The notes: generated from the letters alone by a model not told the origin. Positions 15,035-23,482 are shown, numbered from the stretch's first letter. The stretch is 33,894 bases of DNA from Minisyncoccota bacterium (GCA_018062505.1 JAGOSA010000006.1:1-33894), one strand, 5' to 3'. A program made the numbers and translations.

Positions 15035-15403
15035 ATGAAAAAAATCGAATTTTGTATCAGCTTTAAGGGCAGCAAAAGGCTAATTGCTGTCCTGCAATCA
15101 TCCGAACACAGGGCTACGGTTGATTTAGCAGTCGTTAAATCCTTGGCTATCATAAAAGGCAAAGAAGCCAAAAACTGGGTTTTATCTCAGTGCAAAAGAT
15201 CACGCAAAATGGAAAAAGCTTCCAAAGACAAAAACAGCGACTTTATGCTTGAAGTTGAAGGCATAAAAATCAATCGCCCGTCGCTCTTAGAAGCTGCCGT
15301 TATGGTCTACAAAAAAGTTAAATGGAAAGAGCTTGAAGCAGGAAAAGCCATCGTCCTCGATTACGACATGGAAAGACAAATGTTTGTTCAGCCAAGCTTG
15401 TAA
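15035..15403 (+). CDS. Small unknown basic protein
   Basis: 122 aa, soluble, Lys-rich. Alternating strands and helices (KKIEFCISFKGSKRLIAVL; ATVDLAVVKSLAIIKG; EAGKAIVLDYDMERQMFV). A basic middle (KRSRKMEKASKDK) could contact nucleic acid. Monocistronic unit with its own promoter and a terminator at 15433-15460. No family is recognised. Confidence 0.7.
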   Translation: MKKIEFCISFKGSKRLIAVLQSSEHRATVDLAVVKSLAIIKGKEAKNWVLSQCKRSRKMEKASKDKNSDFMLEVEGIKINRPSLLEAAVMVYKKVKWKELEAGKAIVLDYDMERQMFVQPSL

Positions 15404-15432
15404 CCGATTTCAAAAATCAAAAGGATGAAGAG

Positions 15433-15460
15433 AAAGAGCGGAATGATCCGCTCTTTTTTT
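15433..15460 (+). terminator. Terminator between convergent genes
   Basis: 10-bp stem (15433-15442 / 15447-15456) with a T-run on the plus strand. Confidence 0.85.
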
Positions 15461-15471
15461 GTGCCTCATTT

Positions 15472-18400
15472 TTACGCATACATCTTCGCGCGCTTGCAGT
15501 ACGGACACTCTGTTTCCTTGCCACCAAAACCTTTCCAGTTGCATGGACGTTCTGTCCATTCGCCATTTTTCATAAAAGTATCGTACTCTTTCATATCGCG
15601 AATTAGGAGATCGATTTGCTCGCTGTCGATTGTTGTTTGGTATATCGCTTTTGCCGAAGTCTCTTCTTCGACAAAGTAGAGCCGCGACGAAATGACACGC
15701 TGTCTTCCCTTTTGCGTATTGTTTATCAAATATGAATACATTGCGAGCTGGCGCATGTAGTCCGAAAGTCGGCCTTCGTCGTCGAGTTTCTCGACGTCTT
15801 TGGCAGATTTGGTTTTGCCGGTTTTGAAGTCAGTGACTTTGACATCTTCGCCGGTGTCGCTTTCGAGCAAATCTATTTTGCCGGTGATCAGCAAATCCGG
15901 TAGTTCTGGATCGCGATAAGACAAAGCCTTTTCGCTTTCTCTATTTTCCCAAATATTCGGCAATTCGTTTTCGACAAAGCGATCGACTGCAGCTTGAGCT
16001 TCCTTCGTGAAGCGCGCAATAACTGTCTGGTCGACAAGATGAGACTTTTTGACTTCTTCGCTGATGGCTTCAGTGATATCATTTATATTTGGTGAATGCT
16101 CGAGCTTGAGCATGCGCTCAATTGCTCCGTGCACAACAGAGCCGAATTGCAGACTTTCGGAAAGCGGCTCAGGTACTCGCAAGAAATTTCTGAAATACCA
16201 TTTCCACGGACAATCATAGAAAGAGTTGAGGAGCGTTACGGAAACTTTTACTTTTGCATACTCTTCTGCAACAAGCTTCCTGAGCTCAGCTCGCGAAAGC
16301 GGCGCATTTGCAGTAGCAAGTGCGGCTTTATCGGCCGAAACGAACAATAGTGGATCGGCAGCCATGATACTTTTTTCATTTTCTTCAGCGACGACTTTTT
16401 CGAATGTCTCGTCTGGCATTGCCTGAATAATTGAAGCGAGCAATTCATCGCTTCCTTTGTGTGACATTTTCGAATACGAAAGTGCACAATGCTCTTTGGC
16501 GCGTGTGATTGCAACGTAGAGCTCGCGCTTAGCGACTTCTTCATCTTTTTTCTCGACGTTTTCTTTGAGAGTTTCAGGCAGGGTAAAAGCCATGCGCTTG
16601 CTGCCCATGAGCGAGCGCTCGTTCATATGCGCAATCCAAACAGAATTGAATTCGAGACCTTTTGAAGTATGGAGCGTCATAACTTGGATGCCGTCATTTG
16701 CGCCAAAAACTGCAAGCGGAATATGCTCGCCGTACTCTTTGAGACGGGCGATGTAATCGATGTAGTCTTTGAGAGTCACTTTCGAATTGCGCTCTTCAAG
16801 CGTAAGCGACAAGTGCAGCATCGAGCGGATAATTTCGATGCGCTTAACATAGGTGTCATGATCAAGATGTGTCGCGTTGTTTTCGTCTGAAATACCAGAA
16901 TCATTGCCCAAGAAAAAAGTATTGCCAACTTCTTGGATCAGCGAATAAACGCTCTTGTCCACGGAATCGTTAATCGCCTTCTCAAGCTTTTTACCAAGAG
17001 CTGCAATCGGATCAGCCCCAGCAAAAAGGTTGTTTGGATTTTCATTTTTAGTTAGCGTCTCAACTGAAAGCTTTCGTGAGTCGGCAGCATAGAGAAATGC
17101 ATGGGCCGAAAACGGCGGAATGTTCGAAACTGGATCGAGAACCAATTCCGCCAGACTTATTGAATCATATGGATCATTAAGAATTTTTAAAATAGTTATA
17201 AAGGAATCGGCTTCAGCAGTATCAAAAAGTCTGAGCGACTGCACAGACGACGCCGGCAAACCCATATCGCGTAAAATAGCGACCGCGCTTCTGACCTGCG
17301 CATTTTTCGGAACGAGCAAAGCGCAATCGTTTGGAGAAATGCCGCCACCCGCGCCAGAAATTCTCTCTTTAAAAAACAGCCCAGCACTTATAATTTCATC
17401 TCTTGGATAATTCGCTTCAATCAATCGAATCGGATGAGCAATATCATTTTGCGAAACCAACTTACCATCAGCTAATGAACTCGATAGCAAACTATCAGCA
17501 GTATCCAAAATAGTCTGCGTTGAACGATAATTTTCAGTAAGCGTAATAACTTCAGTTCCGGCGAAATGATTTTTGAATTCTTCGAAATGCGAAAGCGAAG
17601 CGCCGCCGAATCCGTAGATCAGCTGGCGATCGTCACCGACAACAAAAATGTTTGGCGACTCCAAACCTTCGTCGCCGCTCTCTGTCCCCCAAACAATTTT
17701 CAGAAATTCATTTTGCACACCGGAAGAATCTTGGTGCTCGTCGACTAGGACGTAGAGAAAGCGCTCGCGCAGCTGAGCGCGGGCATCTTCGGATTCGCGA
17801 ACAATTGCCGCCAAGTACGAAAGGATATCGTCGTAGTCCATCATTCCTTTCTCTTGCTTCGCCGCTTCGTACATTTCAAAAAACTTGGAAACTTCTTTTG
17901 TTCGCTCAAGTGCTTCAATCTTATTTGTAATTTCTTTTTTGAGCTGACCCTTACTTTCGCCGCGAGAAGAAATGCTTTTCGGATCATCTCGCAAGCTCGC
18001 AATTTCTTTTTCAATTTCCTCTGCAAAACGTTCTGCACTCATTCGCTCGCGCTTCAGCAAAGAAATGAGCGACTTGAGATCGCGGTAGTACATCGAAACA
18101 TTGCCGCGAGGCCTGATGTATTCCCATTCATTGTCATTCAAAATGCTGTCGAAAAGAGAAATCGTGTCAGCGTCTTCCATGGTCTTTGGCGTTTGGTGCA
18201 AGCCAATAACAGAATAAAATTCTTCAATAACCTTCGCACCAAAAGAGTGAAAAGTTGCGATTTCTACCTTGCCAGCATCCGCGCCAATGTACGATCGCAA
18301 GCGCCTTCGCATAGCATCAACGCCAGATCGAGTGAAAGTCAGGCACAAAATGCCATCGGCTTGGGTATCGGTTTTTTTGAGGATATTGGCAATTCGGAGC

Positions 18401-18537
18401 GCCAAAATCTGTGTCTTACCAGTCCCTGGACCAGCAACCACCATAACTGGTCCATCAATAGCGTCCACGGCCTTTTTCTGGGCTGCATTGAGACTTTTAT
18501 AGGCTTTGTCGAATGCTTCGCTTTTGGCATCGTTCAT
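15472..18537 (-). CDS. UvrD/PcrA-family helicase fused to Fe-S PD-(D/E)XK nuclease
   Basis: 1021 aa. Superfamily 1A helicase: Q motif LNAAQKKAV, Walker A AGPGTGKT (35-42), TFHSFG (about 95), motif II VDEHQD (265-270), GDDRQLIYGFGGA, TENYRST, motif V VMTLHTSKGLEF and motif VI VAITRAKEH. The C-terminal RecB/AddB-type nuclease has GKID (D889) and VTDFKTGK (D903, K905). One Cys before it (YDCPWKWYF) plus C999, C1011 and C1014 make the four-Cys Fe-S pattern of AddB/Cas4-like nucleases. It probably resects or repairs double-strand ends as a single-chain counterpart of AddAB/AdnAB. Start chosen 6 nt after a TATACT box. Confidence 0.9.
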   Translation of the reverse strand: MNDAKSEAFDKAYKSLNAAQKKAVDAIDGPVMVVAGPGTGKTQILALRIANILKKTDTQADGILCLTFTRSGVDAMRRRLRSYIGADAGKVEIATFHSFGAKVIEEFYSVIGLHQTPKTMEDADTISLFDSILNDNEWEYIRPRGNVSMYYRDLKSLISLLKRERMSAERFAEEIEKEIASLRDDPKSISSRGESKGQLKKEITNKIEALERTKEVSKFFEMYEAAKQEKGMMDYDDILSYLAAIVRESEDARAQLRERFLYVLVDEHQDSSGVQNEFLKIVWGTESGDEGLESPNIFVVGDDRQLIYGFGGASLSHFEEFKNHFAGTEVITLTENYRSTQTILDTADSLLSSSLADGKLVSQNDIAHPIRLIEANYPRDEIISAGLFFKERISGAGGGISPNDCALLVPKNAQVRSAVAILRDMGLPASSVQSLRLFDTAEADSFITILKILNDPYDSISLAELVLDPVSNIPPFSAHAFLYAADSRKLSVETLTKNENPNNLFAGADPIAALGKKLEKAINDSVDKSVYSLIQEVGNTFFLGNDSGISDENNATHLDHDTYVKRIEIIRSMLHLSLTLEERNSKVTLKDYIDYIARLKEYGEHIPLAVFGANDGIQVMTLHTSKGLEFNSVWIAHMNERSLMGSKRMAFTLPETLKENVEKKDEEVAKRELYVAITRAKEHCALSYSKMSHKGSDELLASIIQAMPDETFEKVVAEENEKSIMAADPLLFVSADKAALATANAPLSRAELRKLVAEEYAKVKVSVTLLNSFYDCPWKWYFRNFLRVPEPLSESLQFGSVVHGAIERMLKLEHSPNINDITEAISEEVKKSHLVDQTVIARFTKEAQAAVDRFVENELPNIWENRESEKALSYRDPELPDLLITGKIDLLESDTGEDVKVTDFKTGKTKSAKDVEKLDDEGRLSDYMRQLAMYSYLINNTQKGRQRVISSRLYFVEEETSAKAIYQTTIDSEQIDLLIRDMKEYDTFMKNGEWTERPCNWKGFGGKETECPYCKRAKMYA

Positions 18538-18543
18538 GGCATC

Positions 18544-18549
18544 AGTATA
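18544..18549 (-). promoter_or_regulatory. -10 box, leaderless helicase start
   Basis: TATACT, 6 nt, ATG at 18537. Confidence 0.5.
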
Positions 18550-18582
18550 GCGTCAAATGGCTTTCCCCGCATATACCATTAT

Positions 18583-18610
18583 TTGACAAATGCATTTATC
18601 TTTATATAAT
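18583..18610 (+). promoter_or_regulatory. Consensus promoter of the gene at 18669
   Basis: TTGACA (18583-18588), 16-nt spacer, TATAAT (18605-18610): a full match to the sigma-70 consensus. The leader of about 50 nt is A/C-rich and apparently unstructured. Confidence 0.85.
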
Positions 18611-18668
18611 GGGCTCCGATCTTAAAAAACAAAATAACAACCAAACAAAAACCAAAAAACAGGAAATT

Positions 18669-19082
18669 ATGGCTAAGAACCCAGAGAAAGCGAAGCTGAA
18701 AATCGCCAGCATTGTGCAAGAAATGGCAGAAAGAAAAGTGCTACGGAAAGATATTATGGATGAGGTCAAAAAACGACTCCATGCTATCCAAAGCGGAGAA
18801 GGGAGTATTCCCTACATTGAATTCATCTTAATGATGAGCGAACCGAAAGAAGCACCGCTCGAAAGTGCCGACAATATGGCAAAAATGCTAGTGTCGCAAA
18901 TCTTGAACAACAAGCAATACACTACAGGCGTGGATATTAAAGAGGTAGAATTCTACAGAAACTTTTTCCATACTGCTACTGTAGCTGTAAAGCATAATCC
19001 TAAGTGGAAAAATGTATTTGCAGCGCAGCAACTTGTGTCAGCACCGATCGCTCAAAAAGAGGAATCACCCGTAACCATGTAA
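18669..19082 (+). CDS. Small unknown helical protein
   Basis: 137 aa from the ATG at 18669, which has AGGA 4 nt upstream, the clearest Shine-Dalgarno in the window. Longer in-frame starts would precede the promoter and are rejected. The N-terminus is Lys-rich and helical (AKNPEKAKLKIASIVQEMAE), followed by YIEFILMMSEPKE and a helical segment with NNKQYTTGVDIKEVEFYRNFF. No membrane span. No family is recognised. The strong promoter and 14-bp terminator suggest a well-expressed monocistronic gene. Confidence 0.75.
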   Translation: MAKNPEKAKLKIASIVQEMAERKVLRKDIMDEVKKRLHAIQSGEGSIPYIEFILMMSEPKEAPLESADNMAKMLVSQILNNKQYTTGVDIKEVEFYRNFFHTATVAVKHNPKWKNVFAAQQLVSAPIAQKEESPVTM

Positions 19083-19104
19083 ACCGAAATATTTCGGAAA
19101 AAAC

Positions 19105-19138
19105 AAAAGGCCTTTAACAATAATGTTAAAGGCCTTTT
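19105..19138. terminator. Strong bidirectional terminator
   Basis: Perfect 14-bp stem (19105-19118 / 19125-19138), loop AATAAT, A-run and T-run arms. A separate 14-bp perfect palindrome CCGAAATATTTCGG lies at 19084-19097. Confidence 0.9.
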
Positions 19139-19163
19139 TACTTTTAATTCCAAAAACTCAAGA

Positions 19164-20192
19164 TTACTCCGAATCCACACTCTCAAAAGCCTTGATTGTG
19201 CCTTTGACTGCAGCCTCCTGCTCGCCTACTGAAAATGAATCGTCAGTTGAAGCACCTGTGTTTTGGAGGACAGTTTCAGACGTTACCTTGCCGCCAGAAA
19301 TGCGCGAAAGGAATGAGTGCCATGGGTAGCGGACTTCAGCTGCGCCATTTGCGCGGACTTCTGAGTGGACATTCATCCAAAATGGAATGAAGCCAAAAAG
19401 CTTTGCGCGTTGCTTGTAGACAGTGTGAACTTTTGAATCGTCGCTTTCGACGCTTTTGACATTGCGGTTTTCTTCGACAAGTGTCCTGAAGCGAGCCTTG
19501 AGTGCATCATCTGAAGATGTTGCCGATGCGCCGACTGCAGCATTAACTTCTTTGCCGTCCTTCAAGCAAGCTGAAGCGCGCTCGATAAAACCGCGAACTT
19601 TCGCCACGCGAGAGTCGTCGATTTTGCCGTCGCGGTATTCAGCCATGAGTTCAAGGTAGGCTGCGCGAATAGCGGCTTTATCGGAAGAAGAAACCTGAGC
19701 ATCTGCTGCGATTGAAGCTGTAATTTTTGCGTATGCGCTTTTGAGCGATTCGTACGCAGCTTTTTCTTCAGCTGTCGCATTTGCTGAAATGCCGAGCGAA
19801 AGATTTTTCGCATAGCTGTCTGCTTTCCACGCGAGGCTTGCGCGCTCTGCTTCAGAAAGCTTGTTGACTGCTGCGCCAATGTTTGCGCAGAACTTGCTTG
19901 CATCCATGCCGTCGAACTTTGCAATGAGCGAATCAACCGCAGATCGAAGACCAGCATTTGTGCCAGCTTTTACAGACGAGCTCGAAGAATCGTCTTCGTC
20001 GTTGCCGCTGTTGTCGTCATTAATATCGTGATTAGCGCCATCGTCGCCGCCATTGCCGCCGTGGCCAATTTCAACTTCGAGCACGCCGCCGCTTTCTGCT
20101 TCGCGCGCAAAACTAATTTGCGCCAAAAGGAAAGCAAAAGCTGCTATCGCCAAACTCGTTATTACAAAATGTGAGATACGATTTTTTTTCAT
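19164..20192 (-). CDS. Secreted protein with acidic linker, unknown
   Basis: 342 aa from the ATG at 20192. Signal peptide at residues 1-29 (hydrophobic SLAIAAFAFLLAQISFA), then a Gly/Asn/Asp-rich acidic linker (about 44-73, with DDGANHDINDDNSGNDEDD), an Ala-rich helical domain (about 80-235) with two Cys (FCANIG; SACLKDG) that could form a disulfide, and a C-terminal part (FGFIPFWMNVHSEVRANG). It starts 1 nt after the stop of the DUF1761 gene, so it is probably translationally coupled. Longer upstream starts lie inside that gene. Likely anchored or released at the cell surface. Confidence 0.75.
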   Translation of the reverse strand: MKKNRISHFVITSLAIAAFAFLLAQISFAREAESGGVLEVEIGHGGNGGDDGANHDINDDNSGNDEDDSSSSSVKAGTNAGLRSAVDSLIAKFDGMDASKFCANIGAAVNKLSEAERASLAWKADSYAKNLSLGISANATAEEKAAYESLKSAYAKITASIAADAQVSSSDKAAIRAAYLELMAEYRDGKIDDSRVAKVRGFIERASACLKDGKEVNAAVGASATSSDDALKARFRTLVEENRNVKSVESDDSKVHTVYKQRAKLFGFIPFWMNVHSEVRANGAAEVRYPWHSFLSRISGGKVTSETVLQNTGASTDDSFSVGEQEAAVKGTIKAFESVDSE

Positions 20193-20193
20193 A

Positions 20194-20631
20194 TTATTGC
20201 CAGCCGCCAAGAATAGCGCCGAAGACGATATAGAGAATAAAGTTGTAGCCTGTGTTAATCCAGAACATATTCCATGCGAGCTTCTTTGACTTGCCGCTCC
20301 ACATAGCGTTGCCAGCAAGCGTTGGCATGATAAAGCCGAGCCAGATCCAAAGCGCATTGATAATGCCGCCCCATGCTCCAGGCTTTGGCTGCCAGCCTGC
20401 GATGTAGTGAGCGAGAATGTAGAGAGTGAGGAGAGAAAGAATGAACTGGACAGCATAGAGCATGCCAGTAGACTTCATCATTTTTTTCTTTTCTTCTTCG
20501 CTAACATTCTGCATGCCCATGACTTCCATCCACTTCTTTCCGAAAAGCGGACCAAACCATATGCTGCCGATAACCATTGAGACAACTGCTGCTACGATAA
20601 CTGCCCACCAATTGATCATAATTGTGTCCAT
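20194..20631 (-). CDS. DUF1761 family membrane protein
   Basis: 145 aa, four membrane segments (about 7-25, 52-72, 82-103, 125-143). INWWAVIVAAVVSMVIGSIW followed by FGPLFGKKWMEVMGM is the DUF1761 signature; the function of the family is unknown. First gene of a pair with the secreted protein at 19164-20192. Confidence 0.8.
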   Translation of the reverse strand: MDTIMINWWAVIVAAVVSMVIGSIWFGPLFGKKWMEVMGMQNVSEEEKKKMMKSTGMLYAVQFILSLLTLYILAHYIAGWQPKPGAWGGIINALWIWLGFIMPTLAGNAMWSGKSKKLAWNMFWINTGYNFILYIVFGAILGGWQ

Positions 20632-20659
20632 AGAATACTGAAATATGTATAATTAATTT

Positions 20660-20824
20660 TTAAGCTTGAGGCGCTTCTGTTTCTGAAGGTTCGGCAGGTG
20701 CTGTTTTCGCTTTGCAGTCAGCGCAATCGCACACTGCGCATGTTTCGCCATCGCACATGCAAACGCCATCTTTGCAGCCGCAATTACATTCTGCTGCTGC
20801 GTCTTTTGTTGTATCTAGATCCAT
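20660..20824 (-). CDS. Metallothionein-like Cys-rich small protein
   Basis: 54 aa with nine Cys (13, 15, 17, 22, 24, 29, 32, 34, 37) in CNCGCKDGVCMC and CAVCDCADC, i.e. CxC and CxxC clusters without aromatic residues, as in metallothioneins that bind Zn, Cu or Cd. A Pro/Glu/Ala tail (TAPAEPSETEAPQA) follows. The Cys spacing and clean boundaries argue for a real gene. It lies 41 nt downstream of msrB on the same strand, so a joint role in metal/oxidative stress is plausible but inferred. It is not an exact match to a metallothionein family I can name. Confidence 0.7.
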   Translation of the reverse strand: MDLDTTKDAAAECNCGCKDGVCMCDGETCAVCDCADCKAKTAPAEPSETEAPQA

Positions 20825-20865
20825 ATAAAATAAGAGTACTAATTAATAATTCGTATTCAAGTATA

Positions 20866-21246
20866 CTACTCCCTTTTCCTGAAGGAAAGCGAGGCAGAAT
20901 TTGTGCAAAAACGCTTGCCTGTCGTGCCTGCTGGGCCGTCATCGAACACATGGCCCAAGTGCGCGCCGCAATTTGAACAAATGACTTCAACGCGAGACAT
21001 GCCGTGATCTGTGTCTTCGTGATACTTAACTGATCCATGAATGGCATCATCAAAGCTCGGCCAACCAGTGCCTGAGTCATACTTTCTATTTGCATCAAAA
21101 AGTGGTGCGCCACAGACTTTGCACATATACAGCCCTTCATCTTTGTTGTCCCAGTAGATATTGTGGAAAGGCCGCTCAGTTCCCTTTTCCTGAGTGACAT
21201 AGTATTCCTCTTCGCTTAATTTTTTCTTGAGGTCTTCTTTATCCAT
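20866..21246 (-). CDS. msrB: Peptide-methionine (R)-S-oxide reductase
   Basis: 126 aa; reduces methionine-R-sulfoxide in proteins. Zn ligands C42xxC45 (MCKVCG) and C90xxC93 (ICSNCG), the family core SGTGWPSF, GAHLGHVFDDGP, and the catalytic C114 in RFCTNSASL. No signal peptide, so cytoplasmic. It starts 8 nt after the LysE-family gene (operon), although a TGGTAAAAT box overlapping that gene's stop could give a separate leaderless start. The alternative MsrB resolving Cys is not obvious. Confidence 0.95.
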   Translation of the reverse strand: MDKEDLKKKLSEEEYYVTQEKGTERPFHNIYWDNKDEGLYMCKVCGAPLFDANRKYDSGTGWPSFDDAIHGSVKYHEDTDHGMSRVEVICSNCGAHLGHVFDDGPAGTTGKRFCTNSASLSFRKRE

Positions 21247-21251
21247 AATTC

Positions 21252-21257
21252 ATTTTA
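21252..21257 (-). promoter_or_regulatory. Possible internal extended -10 box for msrB
   Basis: TGG-TAAAAT, 5 nt before the msrB ATG, overlapping the stop codon of the upstream gene. It may be coincidental. Confidence 0.3.
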
Positions 21258-21881
21258 CCATGAATGCAGTACGAGCTTGAGCAAAATGTAGAGCCCAGTC
21301 GCTGTAATGAGCGAACCCGCTATGTAGTTGATGTACTTAAGGTGCATTTCGTGAATTTTCTTTTTGAGCACTGTTGAAATGCCGATCAACATTACCCAAA
21401 GGAAAGCCGCGCCGATAGCAAGGCCGAGCATGAAGAAAAACATATCGCCGTAGTTATCAGGACGAATGCCAGTACCGACAGCCGCGAAAACGAGCGGCAA
21501 TGTAATGACCTGAATCGGATTGGTCATCGTCAGAATAAATGTCGACGTAAAGTTGCCGATGTGCTGGTTTTCCTTGAACCCAGAAATGCTTGGTGTTTTG
21601 AAATTGAAAAAAGTTTTAATACCGACGTAGAGCAAAATGAGAGCACCAATTGTGCGGATCGGCGTTTGCTCGCGGACATAGAAATCAGAGATCGACGTCA
21701 AACTAAAAATGCCAATGAATCCGAAAATCAAATCGGCTGCGATCGAACCAAAAGCTGAACTAAACGATTGCTTGTACGGATACAGAAGCGCACGGCGAAC
21801 ACAAAGAAAACCGACTGGTCCTGTCGGAATAGAAATTAACATGCCGATGAGCAAGCCGTGGAGTAAAATCATTAATTGCAT
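21255..21881 (-). CDS. LysE/RhtB family amino-acid exporter
   Basis: 208 aa, about six membrane segments. The N-terminal signature GMLISIPTGPVGFLCVRRAL is the LysE-type G-x-x-P-G-P region; a central ILTMTNPIQVITLP follows. These carriers export amino acids or small metabolites with proton or Na exchange; the substrate cannot be told from sequence. Start supported by a TACACT box 6 nt upstream (leaderless). It leads an apparent operon with msrB. Confidence 0.85.
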   Translation of the reverse strand: MQLMILLHGLLIGMLISIPTGPVGFLCVRRALLYPYKQSFSSAFGSIAADLIFGFIGIFSLTSISDFYVREQTPIRTIGALILLYVGIKTFFNFKTPSISGFKENQHIGNFTSTFILTMTNPIQVITLPLVFAAVGTGIRPDNYGDMFFFMLGLAIGAAFLWVMLIGISTVLKKKIHEMHLKYINYIAGSLITATGLYILLKLVLHSW

Positions 21882-21887
21882 AGAGAT

Positions 21888-21893
21888 AGTGTA
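21888..21893 (-). promoter_or_regulatory. -10 box, leaderless LysE-family start
   Basis: TACACT, 6 nt, ATG at 21881. Confidence 0.4.
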
Positions 21894-21910
21894 CAGGAAA
21901 ACCGGCCAAC

Positions 21911-21938
21911 AAAAAATCTCCCTTTCGGGAGATTTTTT
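21911..21938. terminator. Bidirectional terminator
   Basis: Perfect 12-bp stem (21911-21922 / 21927-21938), loop TTTC, A- and T-run arms; ends the RRM gene. Confidence 0.9.
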
Positions 21939-21947
21939 GTAGCAGTA

Positions 21948-22232
21948 TTAGTAGCTCTGCTGGAATTCACGCTTTGGGCGCTCTTCCATTGGGCGAGCCA
22001 CGTTGACCATAAGCTTACGGCCTTCGAACTCCTTGCCATCCCACATAGCGATAGCTGCGTCGGCACCTGCCTGATCCGCCATCTCGATGAAACCAAATCC
22101 GCGTGAGCGGCCAGTCATCTTATCTGTGATAATGCGAGCTGAAGTGACTTCACCTGCAGCAGCGAATGCGTCGCGAAACGCATCTTCAGTGGTGCGGTAA
22201 GGCAAGCCACCGATGTACAATTTTACACTCAT
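21948..22232 (-). CDS. RRM-domain RNA-binding protein
   Basis: 94 aa, a single RNA recognition motif with RNP2 LYIGGL (5-10) and RNP1 RGFGFIEM (about 44-51), and a short Arg/Glu tail. It resembles cyanobacterial Rbp-type cold-induced RNA chaperones. It stands alone between its promoter (22338-22365) and the terminator at 21911-21938, and has an unusually long leader of about 100 nt for this window, suggesting control at the RNA level. Confidence 0.92.
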   Translation of the reverse strand: MSVKLYIGGLPYRTTEDAFRDAFAAAGEVTSARIITDKMTGRSRGFGFIEMADQAGADAAIAMWDGKEFEGRKLMVNVARPMEERPKREFQQSY

Positions 22233-22331
22233 GTGTTTTTCAAACTACCTAATAATTGCTTTTACCGCCCCTGCCAGTTTCGCGACCCAAGAAAACCAAG
22301 AGTACTAACGCTGCGTAAAGGATAAAAACTA
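22233..22331 (-). promoter_or_regulatory. Long 5' leader of the RRM gene
   Basis: About 100 nt between the predicted transcription start and the ATG, while most genes here have 0-50 nt. Short complementary pieces (ACGC/GCGT; TTTAC/GTAAA across the leader) hint at a fold. Cold-shock RNA-binding genes often have such regulatory leaders; the role here is inferred. Confidence 0.4.
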
Positions 22332-22337
22332 TATTGG

Positions 22338-22365
22338 ACTATACCATAGGCAAAGAAAGTGGCAA
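22338..22365 (-). promoter_or_regulatory. Promoter of the RRM gene
   Basis: TTGCCA (22360-22365), 16-nt spacer, TGG-TATAGT (-10 at 22338-22343, extended). Confidence 0.7.
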
Positions 22366-22369
22366 CTGT

Positions 22370-22375
22370 TACTAT
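22370..22375 (+). promoter_or_regulatory. Extended -10 box of the cls gene
   Basis: TGT-TACTAT, 8 nt before the ATG at 22384; back to back with the RRM promoter. Confidence 0.4.
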
Positions 22376-22383
22376 GTATAGAC

Positions 22384-23418
22384 ATGCGACACCTTTTCTA
22401 CACAACTTCAGAGGAAGCGTGGGAAGGCCTGCGCAAAGCTATCGAAAAAGCCGAGAAATCGATTTACCTCGAAATGTACATCTTTCTCGATGATACGCCT
22501 GAGGCGGATTACTTGATAAATGTCATTTGCCAAAAAGCTATGCGCGGCGTTTCGGTCAAAATCATTCTCGATGGCTTCGGCAGCTTTGGCCTGACCAATA
22601 AGTCGATCGACAAGTTGCGCGACGCGGGCGTTGAGCTTCTATTTTTCAAAAAAATGTTCCGCAGGCTGCACCGCAAATTTGTCGTCATCGATGAAAAAGT
22701 CGGATTCCTCGGCGGCGTCAACTTTCATAAAACTGCGCGCCTTTGGAATGACTTGCTCGTGCGCCTTGAAGGCCCGATCTTGCGCTCGATCATCGCTTCG
22801 TTCAAGCGAACGTACATTGCGTGTGGAGGCAAAGACGAATACATTTTGTCATACAACGCCAAGCCAGCTATTCTCGGCCGAACGCGAACGTGGGTTCTTG
22901 AACACTTTCCTGCGATCCGAACTTTTCGTTTGCGCGACACATACATCGAAACAATTATGAAAGCCGAGAAGAGTGTCACTTTTGTCACTCCTTACTTTTT
23001 GCCGCACAAGTGGCTGATCACGCTCATGAAAGAAACAGCGCGCCGCGGCGTCAAAGTCGAAGTTGTCGTACCTTTCGATACTGACATTCTTTTTCTGACG
23101 ACAGCAAATAGATACTATATGAGCTTGCTCGTCGACTACGGCGTGACATTTTACCAAACAAAAACAATGACACATGCAAAGCTTTTGATGATCGACGACA
23201 ATCTTGCATTGCTTGGCTCGAACAATATCGACGCGCTTTCGTTTGACTACAATGCCGAGATTGGCGTCTTTTTCAAGAATGAAAAAATGATTGCCGACCT
23301 CAAGAAAATCGTTAATGGCTGGAAGGGCGATTCTGTCATTTTTGCCGAATCAAAACACTATGGCTTTTGGGCAAAAGTATTCTCGTATATATTTAGAGTT
23401 TTTCAGCCGTTTCTATAG
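22384..23418 (+). CDS. cls: Cardiolipin synthase-type phospholipase D protein
   Basis: 344 aa with two HKD motifs: H96-R-K98-(x4)-D103 with GGVNF, and H264-A-K266-(x4)-D271 with GSNNID. The family transfers phosphatidyl groups between phosphatidylglycerol molecules to make cardiolipin at the membrane. The usual N-terminal membrane spans of bacterial Cls are missing, as in ClsB/ClsC-like short forms; a hydrophobic, aromatic C-terminus (FWAKVFSYIFRVFQPFL) may hold it to the membrane. Another phospholipase D activity cannot be excluded. Confidence 0.88.
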   Translation: MRHLFYTTSEEAWEGLRKAIEKAEKSIYLEMYIFLDDTPEADYLINVICQKAMRGVSVKIILDGFGSFGLTNKSIDKLRDAGVELLFFKKMFRRLHRKFVVIDEKVGFLGGVNFHKTARLWNDLLVRLEGPILRSIIASFKRTYIACGGKDEYILSYNAKPAILGRTRTWVLEHFPAIRTFRLRDTYIETIMKAEKSVTFVTPYFLPHKWLITLMKETARRGVKVEVVVPFDTDILFLTTANRYYMSLLVDYGVTFYQTKTMTHAKLLMIDDNLALLGSNNIDALSFDYNAEIGVFFKNEKMIADLKKIVNGWKGDSVIFAESKHYGFWAKVFSYIFRVFQPFL

Positions 23419-23448
23419 AATAATCACACAAAATAGGCAAATAAAAAA

Positions 23449-23470
23449 TCCCGCCAAAAGCGGGACTTTT
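23449..23470 (+). terminator. Terminator of the cls gene
   Basis: TCCCGC/GCGGGA stem, loop CAAAA, flanked by A-run and T-run. Confidence 0.75.
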
Positions 23471-23482
23471 TATTGAGTGTCA

